In this document: piece after piece, positions 16,579 through 23,796 of the stretch
Layout of the letters: every line of letters starts with the position of its first letter
How positions within the stretch are numbered: the first letter of the stretch is position 1
Assembly: GCF_001423425.1 (NCBI RefSeq)
Contig: NZ_LMNX01000003.1
Location: forward strand, 8,579-43,800
Source: Rhizobium sp. Leaf306
GTDB taxonomy: Bacteria; Pseudomonadota; Alphaproteobacteria; Rhizobiales; Rhizobiaceae
Direction: 5' to 3'
DNA: 35,222 bases
Notes under the pieces: generated by a model
Database searches by the model: none
What the model was told of the DNA's origin: nothing
The model's input: only the letters and a program-made list of their open reading frames with translations
Made by a program: the position numbers and the translations under genes

Positions 16579-17177
16579 AGAAAAGGCTATTCCTAATTCC
16601 GTCGCTGATTGCTGCGGGATTTTTGCCATCTAAGGCCGGGGCAATCGTGCCAGGTGACTTCGTCACCGCCAAAAATGGACAGCCATCCGTGCTCGAAAGG
16701 CTGAAGCTCAAGCATATCTTCTCATTGGCGGGACACAGATCTCATAGCTCGCACCGTTCGCACTCGAGCCACCGCTCCAGCAGCAGCGGCGGCTACAGTT
16801 ATCGAAACTACAGCCCCCCTACCTACACGGCTCCATCGGCCCCGTCATACACGCCGCCCGCTCCGACCTATACCGCCCCCGCGCCTGTTTATACTCCGCC
16901 AGCGGCCCCAGTTGCGCCGGTAGTAACTCCGCCCGTGGCTGCCGCACTTGCGGCACCACTCAAGACGCTGCCTGGCAACACAGACAAGTTCAGACGCATC
17001 GCGATGCAGGTCCAGTCCGCGCTAACTGCTTACGGGTACTATACCGGATTGATTGATGGAAAAGTTGGTCCGAGTTGTAAGACGGCGTTGACCGCTATGC
17101 AAACGGACTACCGGCTGAAAGTCACCGGGACAATTACCCCTGAAGTCCTTGATACATTCGGAATCGTGGCGAACTGA
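16575..17177 (+). CDS. hxsA: His-Xaa-Ser repeat protein HxsA with peptidoglycan-binding domain
   Basis: 200 residues in four parts. Residues 1-23 are a signal peptide ([20 protein letters not shown]). Residues 54-68 are five tandem His-x-Ser triplets ([15 protein letters not shown]), followed by a Ser/Gly/Tyr-rich patch. Residues 81-120 are a Pro-rich linker of PPxYTAP-like units. Residues 136-196 are a peptidoglycan-binding domain of the PG_binding_1 type ([20 protein letters not shown]). HxsA is the presumed substrate of the two radical SAM enzymes, with the H-x-S triplets as likely modification sites. The export signal and the wall-binding domain point to a final position in the periplasm. 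It is translationally coupled to hxsC by an ATGA overlap. Confidence 0.88.
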   Translation: MKKRLFLIPSLIAAGFLPSKAGAIVPGDFVTAKNGQPSVLERLKLKHIFSLAGHRSHSSHRSHSSHRSSSSGGYSYRNYSPPTYTAPSAPSYTPPAPTYTAPAPVYTPPAAPVAPVVTPPVAAALAAPLKTLPGNTDKFRRIAMQVQSALTAYGYYTGLIDGKVGPSCKTALTAMQTDYRLKVTGTITPEVLDTFGIVAN

Positions 17178-17203
17178 AGTTCCCTCAAGAAAGAGCACCC
17201 GAC

Positions 17204-17881
17204 ATGAGCAATCCATTCGAGCAACAGCCATTCGAAGGGGCGGAGTTTGTCGATAACCCGGAACCGCGTTGTCCCTGCCTGCTGATCTTAGACGTTTCCG
17301 GTTCGATGAATGGCAGACCGATCCGCGAGCTCAACGACGGCCTTGTCCAGTTTCGCGATGAATTGTTTGCGGATTCCTTGGCGGCAAAGCGCGTCGAGGT
17401 TGGCATTGTCACGTTCGGTCCGGTCTCGATCGTGAACGATTTTCAAGGCGTACAGACATGGTATGCCCCGCAATTGCAGTCCCAAGGTGACACTCCCATG
17501 GGAGCGGCGATTGAACAGGGCCTGCAACTGTTAAGGGATCGTAAGAACCAGTATCGCCAAAACGGTATCTCCTACTATCGGCCATGGGTATTTCTCATCA
17601 CCGACGGCGGGCCGACAGACTCTTGGCACGCTGCGGCCAACGAAGTGAAAGCGGGCGAGGCTGAAAAGGCGTTCTCGTTTTTTGCGGTAGGAGTTGAGGG
17701 TGCAAACATGGAAGTCCTCGGGCAGCTCAGCGCCCGCGCTCCCCTTTCACTTAAGGAGTTGCGCTTTCGCGATCTGTTCTCCTGGCTTTCAAGCTCCCTT
17801 AGTTCCGTCTCCCAATCGAACCCTGGCGACGCCGTGCCTTTGTCCAACCCGGCCACGCCGGAAGGATGGGCTTCCGTTTGA
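17204..17881 (+). CDS. von Willebrand factor A protein (TerY/YegL-like)
   Basis: 225 residues, one VWA domain without a signal peptide, so cytoplasmic. The metal-ion-dependent adhesion site is complete: DVSGSM (Asp30, Ser32, Ser34), GDTPMG (Thr97) and ITDGGPTD (Asp134). This form matches TerY and YegL, which act with a PP2C phosphatase and a kinase in a conserved triad. It follows hxsA by 26 bases, and the phosphatase gene starts within or at its stop codon. The natural role of such VWA proteins is to scaffold partner proteins through a bound magnesium ion; here the partners are probably the phosphatase and kinase encoded next. Confidence 0.88.
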   Translation: MSNPFEQQPFEGAEFVDNPEPRCPCLLILDVSGSMNGRPIRELNDGLVQFRDELFADSLAAKRVEVGIVTFGPVSIVNDFQGVQTWYAPQLQSQGDTPMGAAIEQGLQLLRDRKNQYRQNGISYYRPWVFLITDGGPTDSWHAAANEVKAGEAEKAFSFFAVGVEGANMEVLGQLSARAPLSLKELRFRDLFSWLSSSLSSVSQSNPGDAVPLSNPATPEGWASV

Positions 17882-18651
17882 TGCGCACATCCTGGCGGTG
17901 GGCTGGAGCCCGGTCAATCGGGACTTCGCATAGTAAGACCGGAACGCCGTGCCAAGACTACGCATGCGCTAAGGAGTTTCTCACTCTTGAAGGCCCTGTC
18001 ATGGTTGCAGTCGTGTCAGACGGCGCTGGCAGTGCCTCGCATGCTGAAATCGGCTCGCGAACCGTGTCTCTGGGCTTTTTGAAGGCCTGCAGGTCGTTTC
18101 TCGCCCGATCATCTTTGTCATCCCTGAGTGAGGACGATGTCTGGGATTGGATCGACGCTATTCGTGAGGCGATCAACCTCAAGGCAAAAGAATGCGATGC
18201 GCGGCCGCGTGATTTCGCTGCGACGCTGGTTGCTGTGCTCGCAGGCCCAGAACACTCTGTCGTTGTCCACGTCGGTGACGGAGCTGCTGTTCTAAAGCAG
18301 GCTGGCACGGAAGAATGGATCGTCCCCTCATGGCCATTCCAAGGTGAGTACGCATCTACAACTTCCTTCGTGACCGATGACCCACAACCTCGGTTAGTCG
18401 TCACGGCAGTTGAAGGAATTGTAGAGGAGTTCGCGGTATTTTCTGACGGTATCGAACGTCTGGTGCTCGACCATGTCTCCAAGACGGCGCACCAACCGTT
18501 CTTCAATAGAATGCTCGCGCCGCTGAAAACATCGCAAGCCCAATCCCTCGACCGAGACCTTTCGGCCGCTCTGCAGAGTTATCTAGCAACCCCGGCCGTG
18601 TGCGAGCGCACTGATGATGACAAGTCACTGATACTCGGACTCAGGGCATGA
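17866..18651 (+). CDS. PP2C-family protein phosphatase (TerY-P/YegK-like)
   Basis: About 256-261 residues. Metal-binding PP2C motifs are present: [20 protein letters not shown] near the N-terminus, [10 protein letters not shown] in the middle, [10 protein letters not shown] and DDDKSLIL near the end. The pattern is that of the short PP2C_2 group found with VWA and kinase partners. The start is uncertain: an ATG at 17866 (16-base overlap) or at 17881, where TGATG joins the stop of the VWA gene; the second has GGAAGG about 15 bases upstream. It should remove phosphate from Ser/Thr residues of the kinase or of its targets in the cytoplasm. The stop overlaps the kinase start by four bases. Confidence 0.85.
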   Translation: MGFRLMRTSWRWAGARSIGTSHSKTGTPCQDYACAKEFLTLEGPVMVAVVSDGAGSASHAEIGSRTVSLGFLKACRSFLARSSLSSLSEDDVWDWIDAIREAINLKAKECDARPRDFAATLVAVLAGPEHSVVVHVGDGAAVLKQAGTEEWIVPSWPFQGEYASTTSFVTDDPQPRLVVTAVEGIVEEFAVFSDGIERLVLDHVSKTAHQPFFNRMLAPLKTSQAQSLDRDLSAALQSYLATPAVCERTDDDKSLILGLRA

Positions 18652-20555
18652 AGACGGTAACCTCATCCGATGGTCGCCGCCTCACTCTTGGATCGGTTAT
18701 CGGTAAGGGGGGTGAAGGAGCAGTCTACCACATTGCCGAGGCTCCAGATCTCGCGGCAAAAATCTACAATCCAGGGAAAGCGCACGAGCGTCGAGAGAAG
18801 GTCGCGGCGATGGTGGCCGACACTCTTCATCGTAGATCGGACTATGTCGCTTTTCCCGTCGACACTCTCACATCGCCGTCAGGCGAATTCCTGGGCTTCA
18901 CGATGAAGAGGGTGACTGGGTACAAGAGCGTCCATGACCTCTACGGCCCTGGAAGTCGCAAAGTCGAGTTTCCAACCGCCGATTTGAAATTTCTGTTGCG
19001 GTCCGCGATCAACCTATCAAACGCCGTTGCCAGCATCCACACGACCGGCTGCGTCATCGGCGATATCAACCATTCTGGAATTCTCGTCTCTGATAAGGCG
19101 ATGGTATCGCTCATCGACAGCGATTCTTTTCAGTATCGATCCGGCAGCACCACGTACCGTTGTCTCGTCGGTGTGGCTGAATACACGCCCCAAGAGTTGC
19201 AGGGGACACAGTTCGACAGGGTTGACCGGACCCCGAACCACGACAATTTCGGTCTTGCCGTTCTCCTGTTCCAACTCCTCTTTCTTGGCAGACACCCCTT
19301 CGCCGGAAAATTTCTTGGCAAAGGCGACATGGATATTAAGACGGCCATCAAAGACGGTAGGTTCGCTTACAGCTCTCAAAAAGCCCAGACGATGATGGAG
19401 CCTCCGCCGTTCGTGCCGGCACTTGGGGACTATGGCGACAATGTCCGAAAGGCTTTCGAAGACGCATTCAGGCCAAGCACTCAGGCTGGTGTGCGGCCAA
19501 CGGCGGCATCTTGGGGGATCCTACTGAAAGCAGTCGAGAACGACCTCGCCTCGTGTCCTGCCGACAAGTCGCACGCCTACCCCCGCCAATTGACCGGCTG
19601 CCCTTGGTGCAAACTTGAGAGGACAATGGGGCGATCTCTGTTTCCTGCTCAATTCAGTACGGGCGCCCCAATAATGGATATTGGGCAGCTCCTGACTGCA
19701 ATCAAAACCATGCCAGCACCGGTTCGAGCCCCCGACCCTGAGCAGCTTATTGGACCTTTACTAGGACTGAGCCGATCTGCTGCCGCAAAAAAGGCGCGGC
19801 GAGAACGGAACGCTGCCGGTGCTGCCGGCGTCGTCGCAACGGTTGTGGCTCTCTACCTCATGTCCACCGTAAGCGGGTTCTGGGGCGTGGCACTTCTGAT
19901 CGGCGTCATAGTCGTAGCTTTCCGTTCTATGGACATAAAAGGAAGGTTCGCAACGGAACTGAGTGGCGCCAAAAGCGGGTGGGAGGAGCAGCGGAAAATC
20001 TGGGAAAGCAACGCCGGTCCGGGGACGTTCGAAAAGCGGCGCAACCACTACGTTGATCTCGCGTCTGCTCACGCAATCCTTCCCCAGAAGGAACGCGAAC
20101 GGCTCGCTATTTTGGAGCAGAAAAAGCGTCAGCTTCAGCTCGAAAAGCATATGGAGTCACATAGGATCGATAGGGCCAAGATTCCACGCGTCGGCAGAGG
20201 CCGGAAAGCGACGTTGGAATCCTATGGTTTTGAAAACGCCTGGGATGTCCAGCAACGGCCTGTGACAAACGTTCCCGGCTTCGGTCCCTCCCTAGCCAGC
20301 GAAGTTGAGACTTGGGCAAAAACTGTAGAGAGGAAGTTTGTATTCAACGCCTCGATCCCCACCGATCCGGCTGCCGTGCAAGCCGTGAAGAACGATATTG
20401 CGAAGCAGCGGACTGAACTCGAGAGAGAGCTCACCAAAGCGCCTGCGGATCTTAAGCATTTGGCCGATCACGCGAGTGCCCTTAGATCAACCCCGCCACA
20501 AGCGTTGGTTGATGCCTACAAGCGCCTGAAACAAGTCGAACTCGATGTGAGTTGA
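18648..20555 (+). CDS. Membrane-anchored Ser/Thr protein kinase-like protein with helix-hairpin-helix (YegI-like)
   Basis: 635 residues. The kinase domain (about 10-300) has a glycine loop GKGGEGAVY (19-27), AAKIY with Lys38, catalytic loop VIGDINHSGILVS (Asp139) and metal-binding IDSDSF (Asp157). Gly144 stands where kinases usually have the Asn of the catalytic loop. A Cys-His-CPWC patch (303-321) may bind zinc. Membrane segments span about 390-425, flanked by basic residues. A charged coiled-coil stretch (445-510) and a helix-hairpin-helix-like unit (NVPGFGPSLASEVETW, 541-556) follow, then a final coiled coil. This order matches the YegI-type kinase of the VWA/PP2C/kinase triad. It could pass a signal from the envelope to cytoplasmic targets. 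Confidence 0.87.
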   Translation: MKTVTSSDGRRLTLGSVIGKGGEGAVYHIAEAPDLAAKIYNPGKAHERREKVAAMVADTLHRRSDYVAFPVDTLTSPSGEFLGFTMKRVTGYKSVHDLYGPGSRKVEFPTADLKFLLRSAINLSNAVASIHTTGCVIGDINHSGILVSDKAMVSLIDSDSFQYRSGSTTYRCLVGVAEYTPQELQGTQFDRVDRTPNHDNFGLAVLLFQLLFLGRHPFAGKFLGKGDMDIKTAIKDGRFAYSSQKAQTMMEPPPFVPALGDYGDNVRKAFEDAFRPSTQAGVRPTAASWGILLKAVENDLASCPADKSHAYPRQLTGCPWCKLERTMGRSLFPAQFSTGAPIMDIGQLLTAIKTMPAPVRAPDPEQLIGPLLGLSRSAAAKKARRERNAAGAAGVVATVVALYLMSTVSGFWGVALLIGVIVVAFRSMDIKGRFATELSGAKSGWEEQRKIWESNAGPGTFEKRRNHYVDLASAHAILPQKERERLAILEQKKRQLQLEKHMESHRIDRAKIPRVGRGRKATLESYGFENAWDVQQRPVTNVPGFGPSLASEVETWAKTVERKFVFNASIPTDPAAVQAVKNDIAKQRTELERELTKAPADLKHLADHASALRSTPPQALVDAYKRLKQVELDVS

Positions 20556-20562
20556 GGTGACC

Positions 20563-21225
20563 ATGGCAACGTCATACCGAGGATTCTGGCTAATCGTGGG
20601 AATGACGGCGGCTGCAGTCATGATCGCTAACGTAACGTCGACCGAACAACCTCGGTCGAACTCTAGCATCAGCAGCACCAAGTCGAATGAAGTCTCGTCC
20701 CCTGTAGTCACATCACAACCCCCAGCGTCCATTGATCCACCAGGTGCCACACCGGGGCGAATAGTTCCGCCGACATTAATGCCGGGAGCATCCACCTCCG
20801 CCGACACAACGCAAGTTGCTGTCATTCGATCTATCGACGCGGACATTCGAGTGGCTTTCGACGCGGCCACGAAGGTTGCGCTCGCAGTGCCCCACTCAAA
20901 GCCAGTGGAGATGATCACAGAAGGCTCTAGGCCTACGGACGAACTTTCGCCGCTCGAGACCAAGGAGGTCTCTTCAACCCCAAAAGTCTTTGATCAGCCC
21001 GCCGTCAGTGTTGGAAAAGAGGACCTGCCGCGAGAAGAGGTCAGGACGTCCACGGACCTCAACCTACGAGAGGGGCCAGATGCCGCATATGTAAAGATCG
21101 AAACACTTACGAACGGTACGAACCTACTCGTACTTGAAAAAAACGGCAAATGGTGGCGGGTAAAGTCTACTACCTCCGGCGCAGAAGGTTGGATCAACGG
21201 CACATTCGTCAGGCCAGTGGATTAG
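20563..21225 (+). CDS. Membrane-anchored or secreted bacterial SH3-domain protein
   Basis: About 220 residues. The ATG at 20563 has GAGG five bases upstream, eight bases after the kinase stop. An N-terminal hydrophobic segment (GFWLIVGMTAAAVMIANV) serves as an anchor or signal. A long Ser/Thr/Pro-rich, probably disordered linker (about 28-155) follows. The C-terminal 60 residues are a bacterial SH3 (SH3b) domain: STDLNLREGPDAAYVKIETL, NGKWWRVKS and GWINGTFVRPV. SH3b domains often bind cell-wall peptides. As last gene of the run it adds a second envelope protein beside HxsA, consistent with a system acting at the cell wall. Confidence 0.85.
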   Translation: MATSYRGFWLIVGMTAAAVMIANVTSTEQPRSNSSISSTKSNEVSSPVVTSQPPASIDPPGATPGRIVPPTLMPGASTSADTTQVAVIRSIDADIRVAFDAATKVALAVPHSKPVEMITEGSRPTDELSPLETKEVSSTPKVFDQPAVSVGKEDLPREEVRTSTDLNLREGPDAAYVKIETLTNGTNLLVLEKNGKWWRVKSTTSGAEGWINGTFVRPVD

Positions 21226-21549
21226 CTCCATATCGGTCCAGCGCAAACAATCGACATTCATTAGGTAGATGCAGCGATGCCACCTCTCATGCTCTTGAAC
21301 GGATAGGAACCATTGCTTCCTATTAGGTCACAGAGTCCTGTTGATTTCATTTGCTTTTCGGGTTGGCCTGATGTCGTGCAACAGCACTGTGGTCGCTTTC
21401 TCCCGGAGTACAAGGCAGCATTGGCCGCCAAGATTTTGAACCAGGCTGAAAAGCAGCATGAAGAGCTGTTTCAGACAGAGGTTGGGCCGAGCGCAACCTG
21501 ATGCGAATGAGTATTGTCATAGGGCCGTCCTTTCGAGCAGGCCTAACCT
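21226..21549. other. Intergenic region after the Hxs/kinase operon
   Basis: No convincing gene. A 62-codon plus-strand frame at 21313-21501 has no recognisable family or ribosome site. The two neighbouring genes converge here, so terminators are expected, but no clear hairpin with a T-run was found. Confidence 0.4.
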
Positions 21550-22611
21550 TTATCTCTTGATAACGCCAACCATTCGATTGATAGCGCCCCAATATTCCTT
21601 GTGCATGGTTTCGGCTGCGTCCGAGATCGCCAGCTTCCAAGCAGGTCCGCGATCCCACGCTTCTTCTAGAGCGTCAACCAGCGAGGGCCCGTGGCCCGTG
21701 ACCGGCAGGGCGTCGAATAGTATTCCCGCCTGTCTAAGGTCTTTATCTCGTTTGGCTTGGCCGCCGGCGTCATTCTGGCGGCGACCGGCAATGATAAGTT
21801 TGTGCACCGCGTACCTGCAAGGATCAGGGATCACAACTGAGATACCGGCACCATGTAGCAAGATCGAACGAACGGGATCGCGGATCAAGAAATCCATGAA
21901 TCTCAGCGGTTCGGCTGACGCGCCGCCGAGAGCGGGCATGTTCACGGGTTTGTCCGAATATTCTTCGGCTCCCCTGTTTGTCGTCATGAATTCGACCCTG
22001 TAACCGCTCTGATTCCGGAATGCATGAGAGCGGGAGCTGCCGCTGATATGCGGCACTGCGCGGAACGTTGGATCACGCCCTTTTAGGAGATCGAGGATCG
22101 GCGGCAGCGAATCTGCCACCTCGGCGGAGATCGCGAAATCCTGGGCTAGGTCTGCATCACCTGTTAGGATCGCCGCCGAAGGCAGACGGATGCCAAGATA
22201 TGCCGAGTAGCATTGAAAAGCGACAGTGCCGACGAGAACACCGCGCAGCCGGAAGAGACCGGCCGTGGCAAGCGCCTGTACGATATCGCCGGTAAAGCGA
22301 TCAGCGGCAATCAAACCGGCTTCGCGCGTTAGCGTGGAAACGTACTTGCGGCGAGCCTTATAGTCTGACTTCTCACCCTTGAAGGTTTCGACCCGTTCCG
22401 AAATCGAGGGGTCGTCGGCAGGCCCGACATACCGACGCTTCTGCCCACCCTCCCCGTCGGGTTGGTCGAAATACCAATAACGTCGACCATTAACTGCCAC
22501 GGGCACGAATCTACCCGATGGGGGGAAATCTTCTGCCCAATCATCGTCGAATGCCCGTTGCTGTAGTTCCGCGACCATGGTGCGAAACATGAGGTCAATT
22601 TGTTTAATCAC
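21550..22611 (-). CDS. GSU2403-family nucleotidyltransferase-fold protein
   Basis: 353 residues. The GTG start (22609-22611) has GAGG five bases upstream; an internal ATG at 22590 is possible. The N-terminal part has the family motif RRYWYFDQP and then YVGPADDP. A nucleotidyltransferase core follows: GTVAFQCYSAYLG (about 128-140) and TGDADLAQ with Asp152 and Asp154 as likely metal ligands. DMPALGG-like (NMPALGGASAEPLRFMDFLI) and DPCRYAVHKLI are further family signatures. Members resemble the polymerase-beta-like enzymes of abortive-infection and toxin-antitoxin systems, but their target is unknown to me. The region upstream contains a repeated AT-rich motif and possible remains of another gene. 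Confidence 0.85.
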   Translation of the reverse strand: MIKQIDLMFRTMVAELQQRAFDDDWAEDFPPSGRFVPVAVNGRRYWYFDQPDGEGGQKRRYVGPADDPSISERVETFKGEKSDYKARRKYVSTLTREAGLIAADRFTGDIVQALATAGLFRLRGVLVGTVAFQCYSAYLGIRLPSAAILTGDADLAQDFAISAEVADSLPPILDLLKGRDPTFRAVPHISGSSRSHAFRNQSGYRVEFMTTNRGAEEYSDKPVNMPALGGASAEPLRFMDFLIRDPVRSILLHGAGISVVIPDPCRYAVHKLIIAGRRQNDAGGQAKRDKDLRQAGILFDALPVTGHGPSLVDALEEAWDRGPAWKLAISDAAETMHKEYWGAINRMVGVIKR

Positions 22612-22626
22612 GCCGGCCTCTATATC

Positions 22627-22650
22627 TTTTTAACAAATCTAGTATAGTCG
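22627..22650 (-). promoter_or_regulatory. AT-rich repeated motif, copy A, at the nucleotidyltransferase promoter
   Basis: Read on the minus strand it contains CTATACTAGATTTGTTAAAA. TATACT is a good -10 box about 30 bases before the GTG start. A near-identical sequence recurs at 22746-22770, so it is probably both a promoter element and a regulator binding site. Confidence 0.5.
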
Positions 22651-22745
22651 CAACCCGGAAGCAAGCTTCGACTCCACCCAGTGGACGCTGCCCGCCTGTG
22701 CTACCCCAATGCAATACACTACGCACCGCGATCCTCGCTATACGA

Positions 22746-22770
22746 TTTTCACAAATATAGTATAGAGTCG
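22746..22770. promoter_or_regulatory. AT-rich repeated motif, copy B
   Basis: The segment ACAAATATAGTATAGAGTCG matches copy A (ACAAATCTAGTATAGTCG) except for one substitution and a two-base insertion. The tatagtata core is palindromic. On the plus strand a very short frame (12 codons from 22779, MPALNQLELLAR) starts just downstream, consistent with a divergent promoter for a lost or truncated gene. Confidence 0.45.
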
Positions 22771-23193
22771 CTGTCGAGATGCCCGCCTTGAACCAACTCG
22801 AACTATTGGCCCGTTGAAAGTCCGATGATTACGTTGAAACCGAAGGACTTAGTGAGATCGCTCCTTGTCCGCGGTGCCAATCCAGGAAGGATTGAGGGAC
22901 GGGATGTCCATTATGCCAGTTGGTTTTCGACACCATAATTGACTTGCGGTAGCGGCGCCCGGTGCACCGCAGGATCGACGTTCGTGCCGTGGGCGTATAG
23001 GTCCCATAACTTGCTCATCGCGAAATCTTTGCGCCTTTCTACCCTTTTTGACAACCAGTGCTACCTACCCCTTCGCCGCCCTTGGCGGCATGCGAGGTAG
23101 CACCCGAACAACTGTCATAGCAGGTAGACAGATAACCACCGTCCTATAGACCTTCTTTATCAAAACAACCGGATCACGAGGGAAGACAGCAGT
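22771..23193. other. Gene-free region with short frames, possible remnant of a partner gene
   Basis: Three short frames have a coding-like look: plus 22779-22817 (12 residues), plus 22825-22938 (37 residues, beginning MITLKPKDLVRSLLVRG), and minus 22911-23018 (35 residues, beginning MSKLWDLYAHGTNVDP). None was recognised. The first two could be pieces of one broken gene, divergent from the nucleotidyltransferase. A strong inverted repeat lies at 23058-23103. Confidence 0.35.
23058..23103. repeat. Two-part inverted repeat (hairpin) of about 46 bases
   Basis: Outer arms GTGCTACCT / AGGTAGCAC match perfectly over 9 bases, and inner arms GCCGCC / GGCGGC pair across a CTT loop. It has no T-run on either strand, so it is not a simple terminator. 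It lies about 90 bases before a secreted-protein gene. Confidence 0.6.
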
Positions 23194-23694
23194 ATGAGAA
23201 GAACTCTGACCGCCTACACTTTGACCGCCTTGGTAGCCTTTACTTCAATGGCAGTGGCGCAAACCTCGCCGGGCCTTGCGGAAAGGCGTGCGATCGCGGC
23301 TTTCGAAAAGGACAATTTTCCACCGCTGCAGAAGAGCGTTCAAACTGCTGCAGGCTTCGAGGTTCCGATCAAGGTGGATTGGAACAGCCTCGCCTTGCCA
23401 GGTGACGATAAATATTACGGGCAGGACGATTACCTCGTCAAAACGGTCTTCACCCCGCTCGAAAATGCCATGAAAGACATTGCCCGGGACGAGATGGGCA
23501 AGCAGGCGCTTCGCGAAAAACTCAAGACGATCACCGTCCATTACACGGAGGCTGGCAGCCCTGCATCCGCCTACAAGGAACGCGTCAAGTTCGAAGCCGG
23601 CACCCTGGACGTCAATTTCCGGCCGTTCACCAATTCCGCAGATGTCGACGATCGAACGAAGGCGATTGTCGACGCGCTGGGAGCGGCTCTCTAA
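23194..23694 (+). CDS. Small secreted protein of unknown function
   Basis: 166 residues with a clear signal peptide (MRRTLTAYTLTALVAFTSMA, cleavage near VAQ). The mature part is an alpha/beta protein without cysteines, containing VPIKVDWNSLALPGDDKYYG and a central region TVFTPLENAMKDIARDEMGK. GAGGGA lies about ten bases before the ATG. I do not recognise a named domain. The next gene on the same strand, a membrane metalloprotease, is separated from it by a strong hairpin, so the two are probably not one operon. A periplasmic location is predicted. Confidence 0.82.
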   Translation: MRRTLTAYTLTALVAFTSMAVAQTSPGLAERRAIAAFEKDNFPPLQKSVQTAAGFEVPIKVDWNSLALPGDDKYYGQDDYLVKTVFTPLENAMKDIARDEMGKQALREKLKTITVHYTEAGSPASAYKERVKFEAGTLDVNFRPFTNSADVDDRTKAIVDALGAAL

Positions 23695-23728
23695 GAGAGC
23701 TGTCGGGTGATGTGATTACCGCGGATAG

Positions 23729-23768
23729 AAGCCTCCCCCAAGCCGGGCGCCCGGCTTGGGGGAGGCTT
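23729..23768. terminator. Perfect 40-base palindrome, probable bidirectional-type terminator
   Basis: The 20-base arms are exact reverse complements (left arm begins AAGCCTCCCCCAAGCC), giving a very GC-rich stem followed by only a short CTTTG. It lies 35 bases after the stop of the secreted-protein gene and most likely ends its transcript. Confidence 0.75.
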
Positions 23769-23796
23769 TGCAAGATACTGCGACAGGGAGGACGTC

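Noticed and set aside
16734..16800. Possible low-complexity or CRISPR-like repeat
   Set aside because: The short repeats encode the H-x-S triplets of HxsA in frame; there are no spacers.
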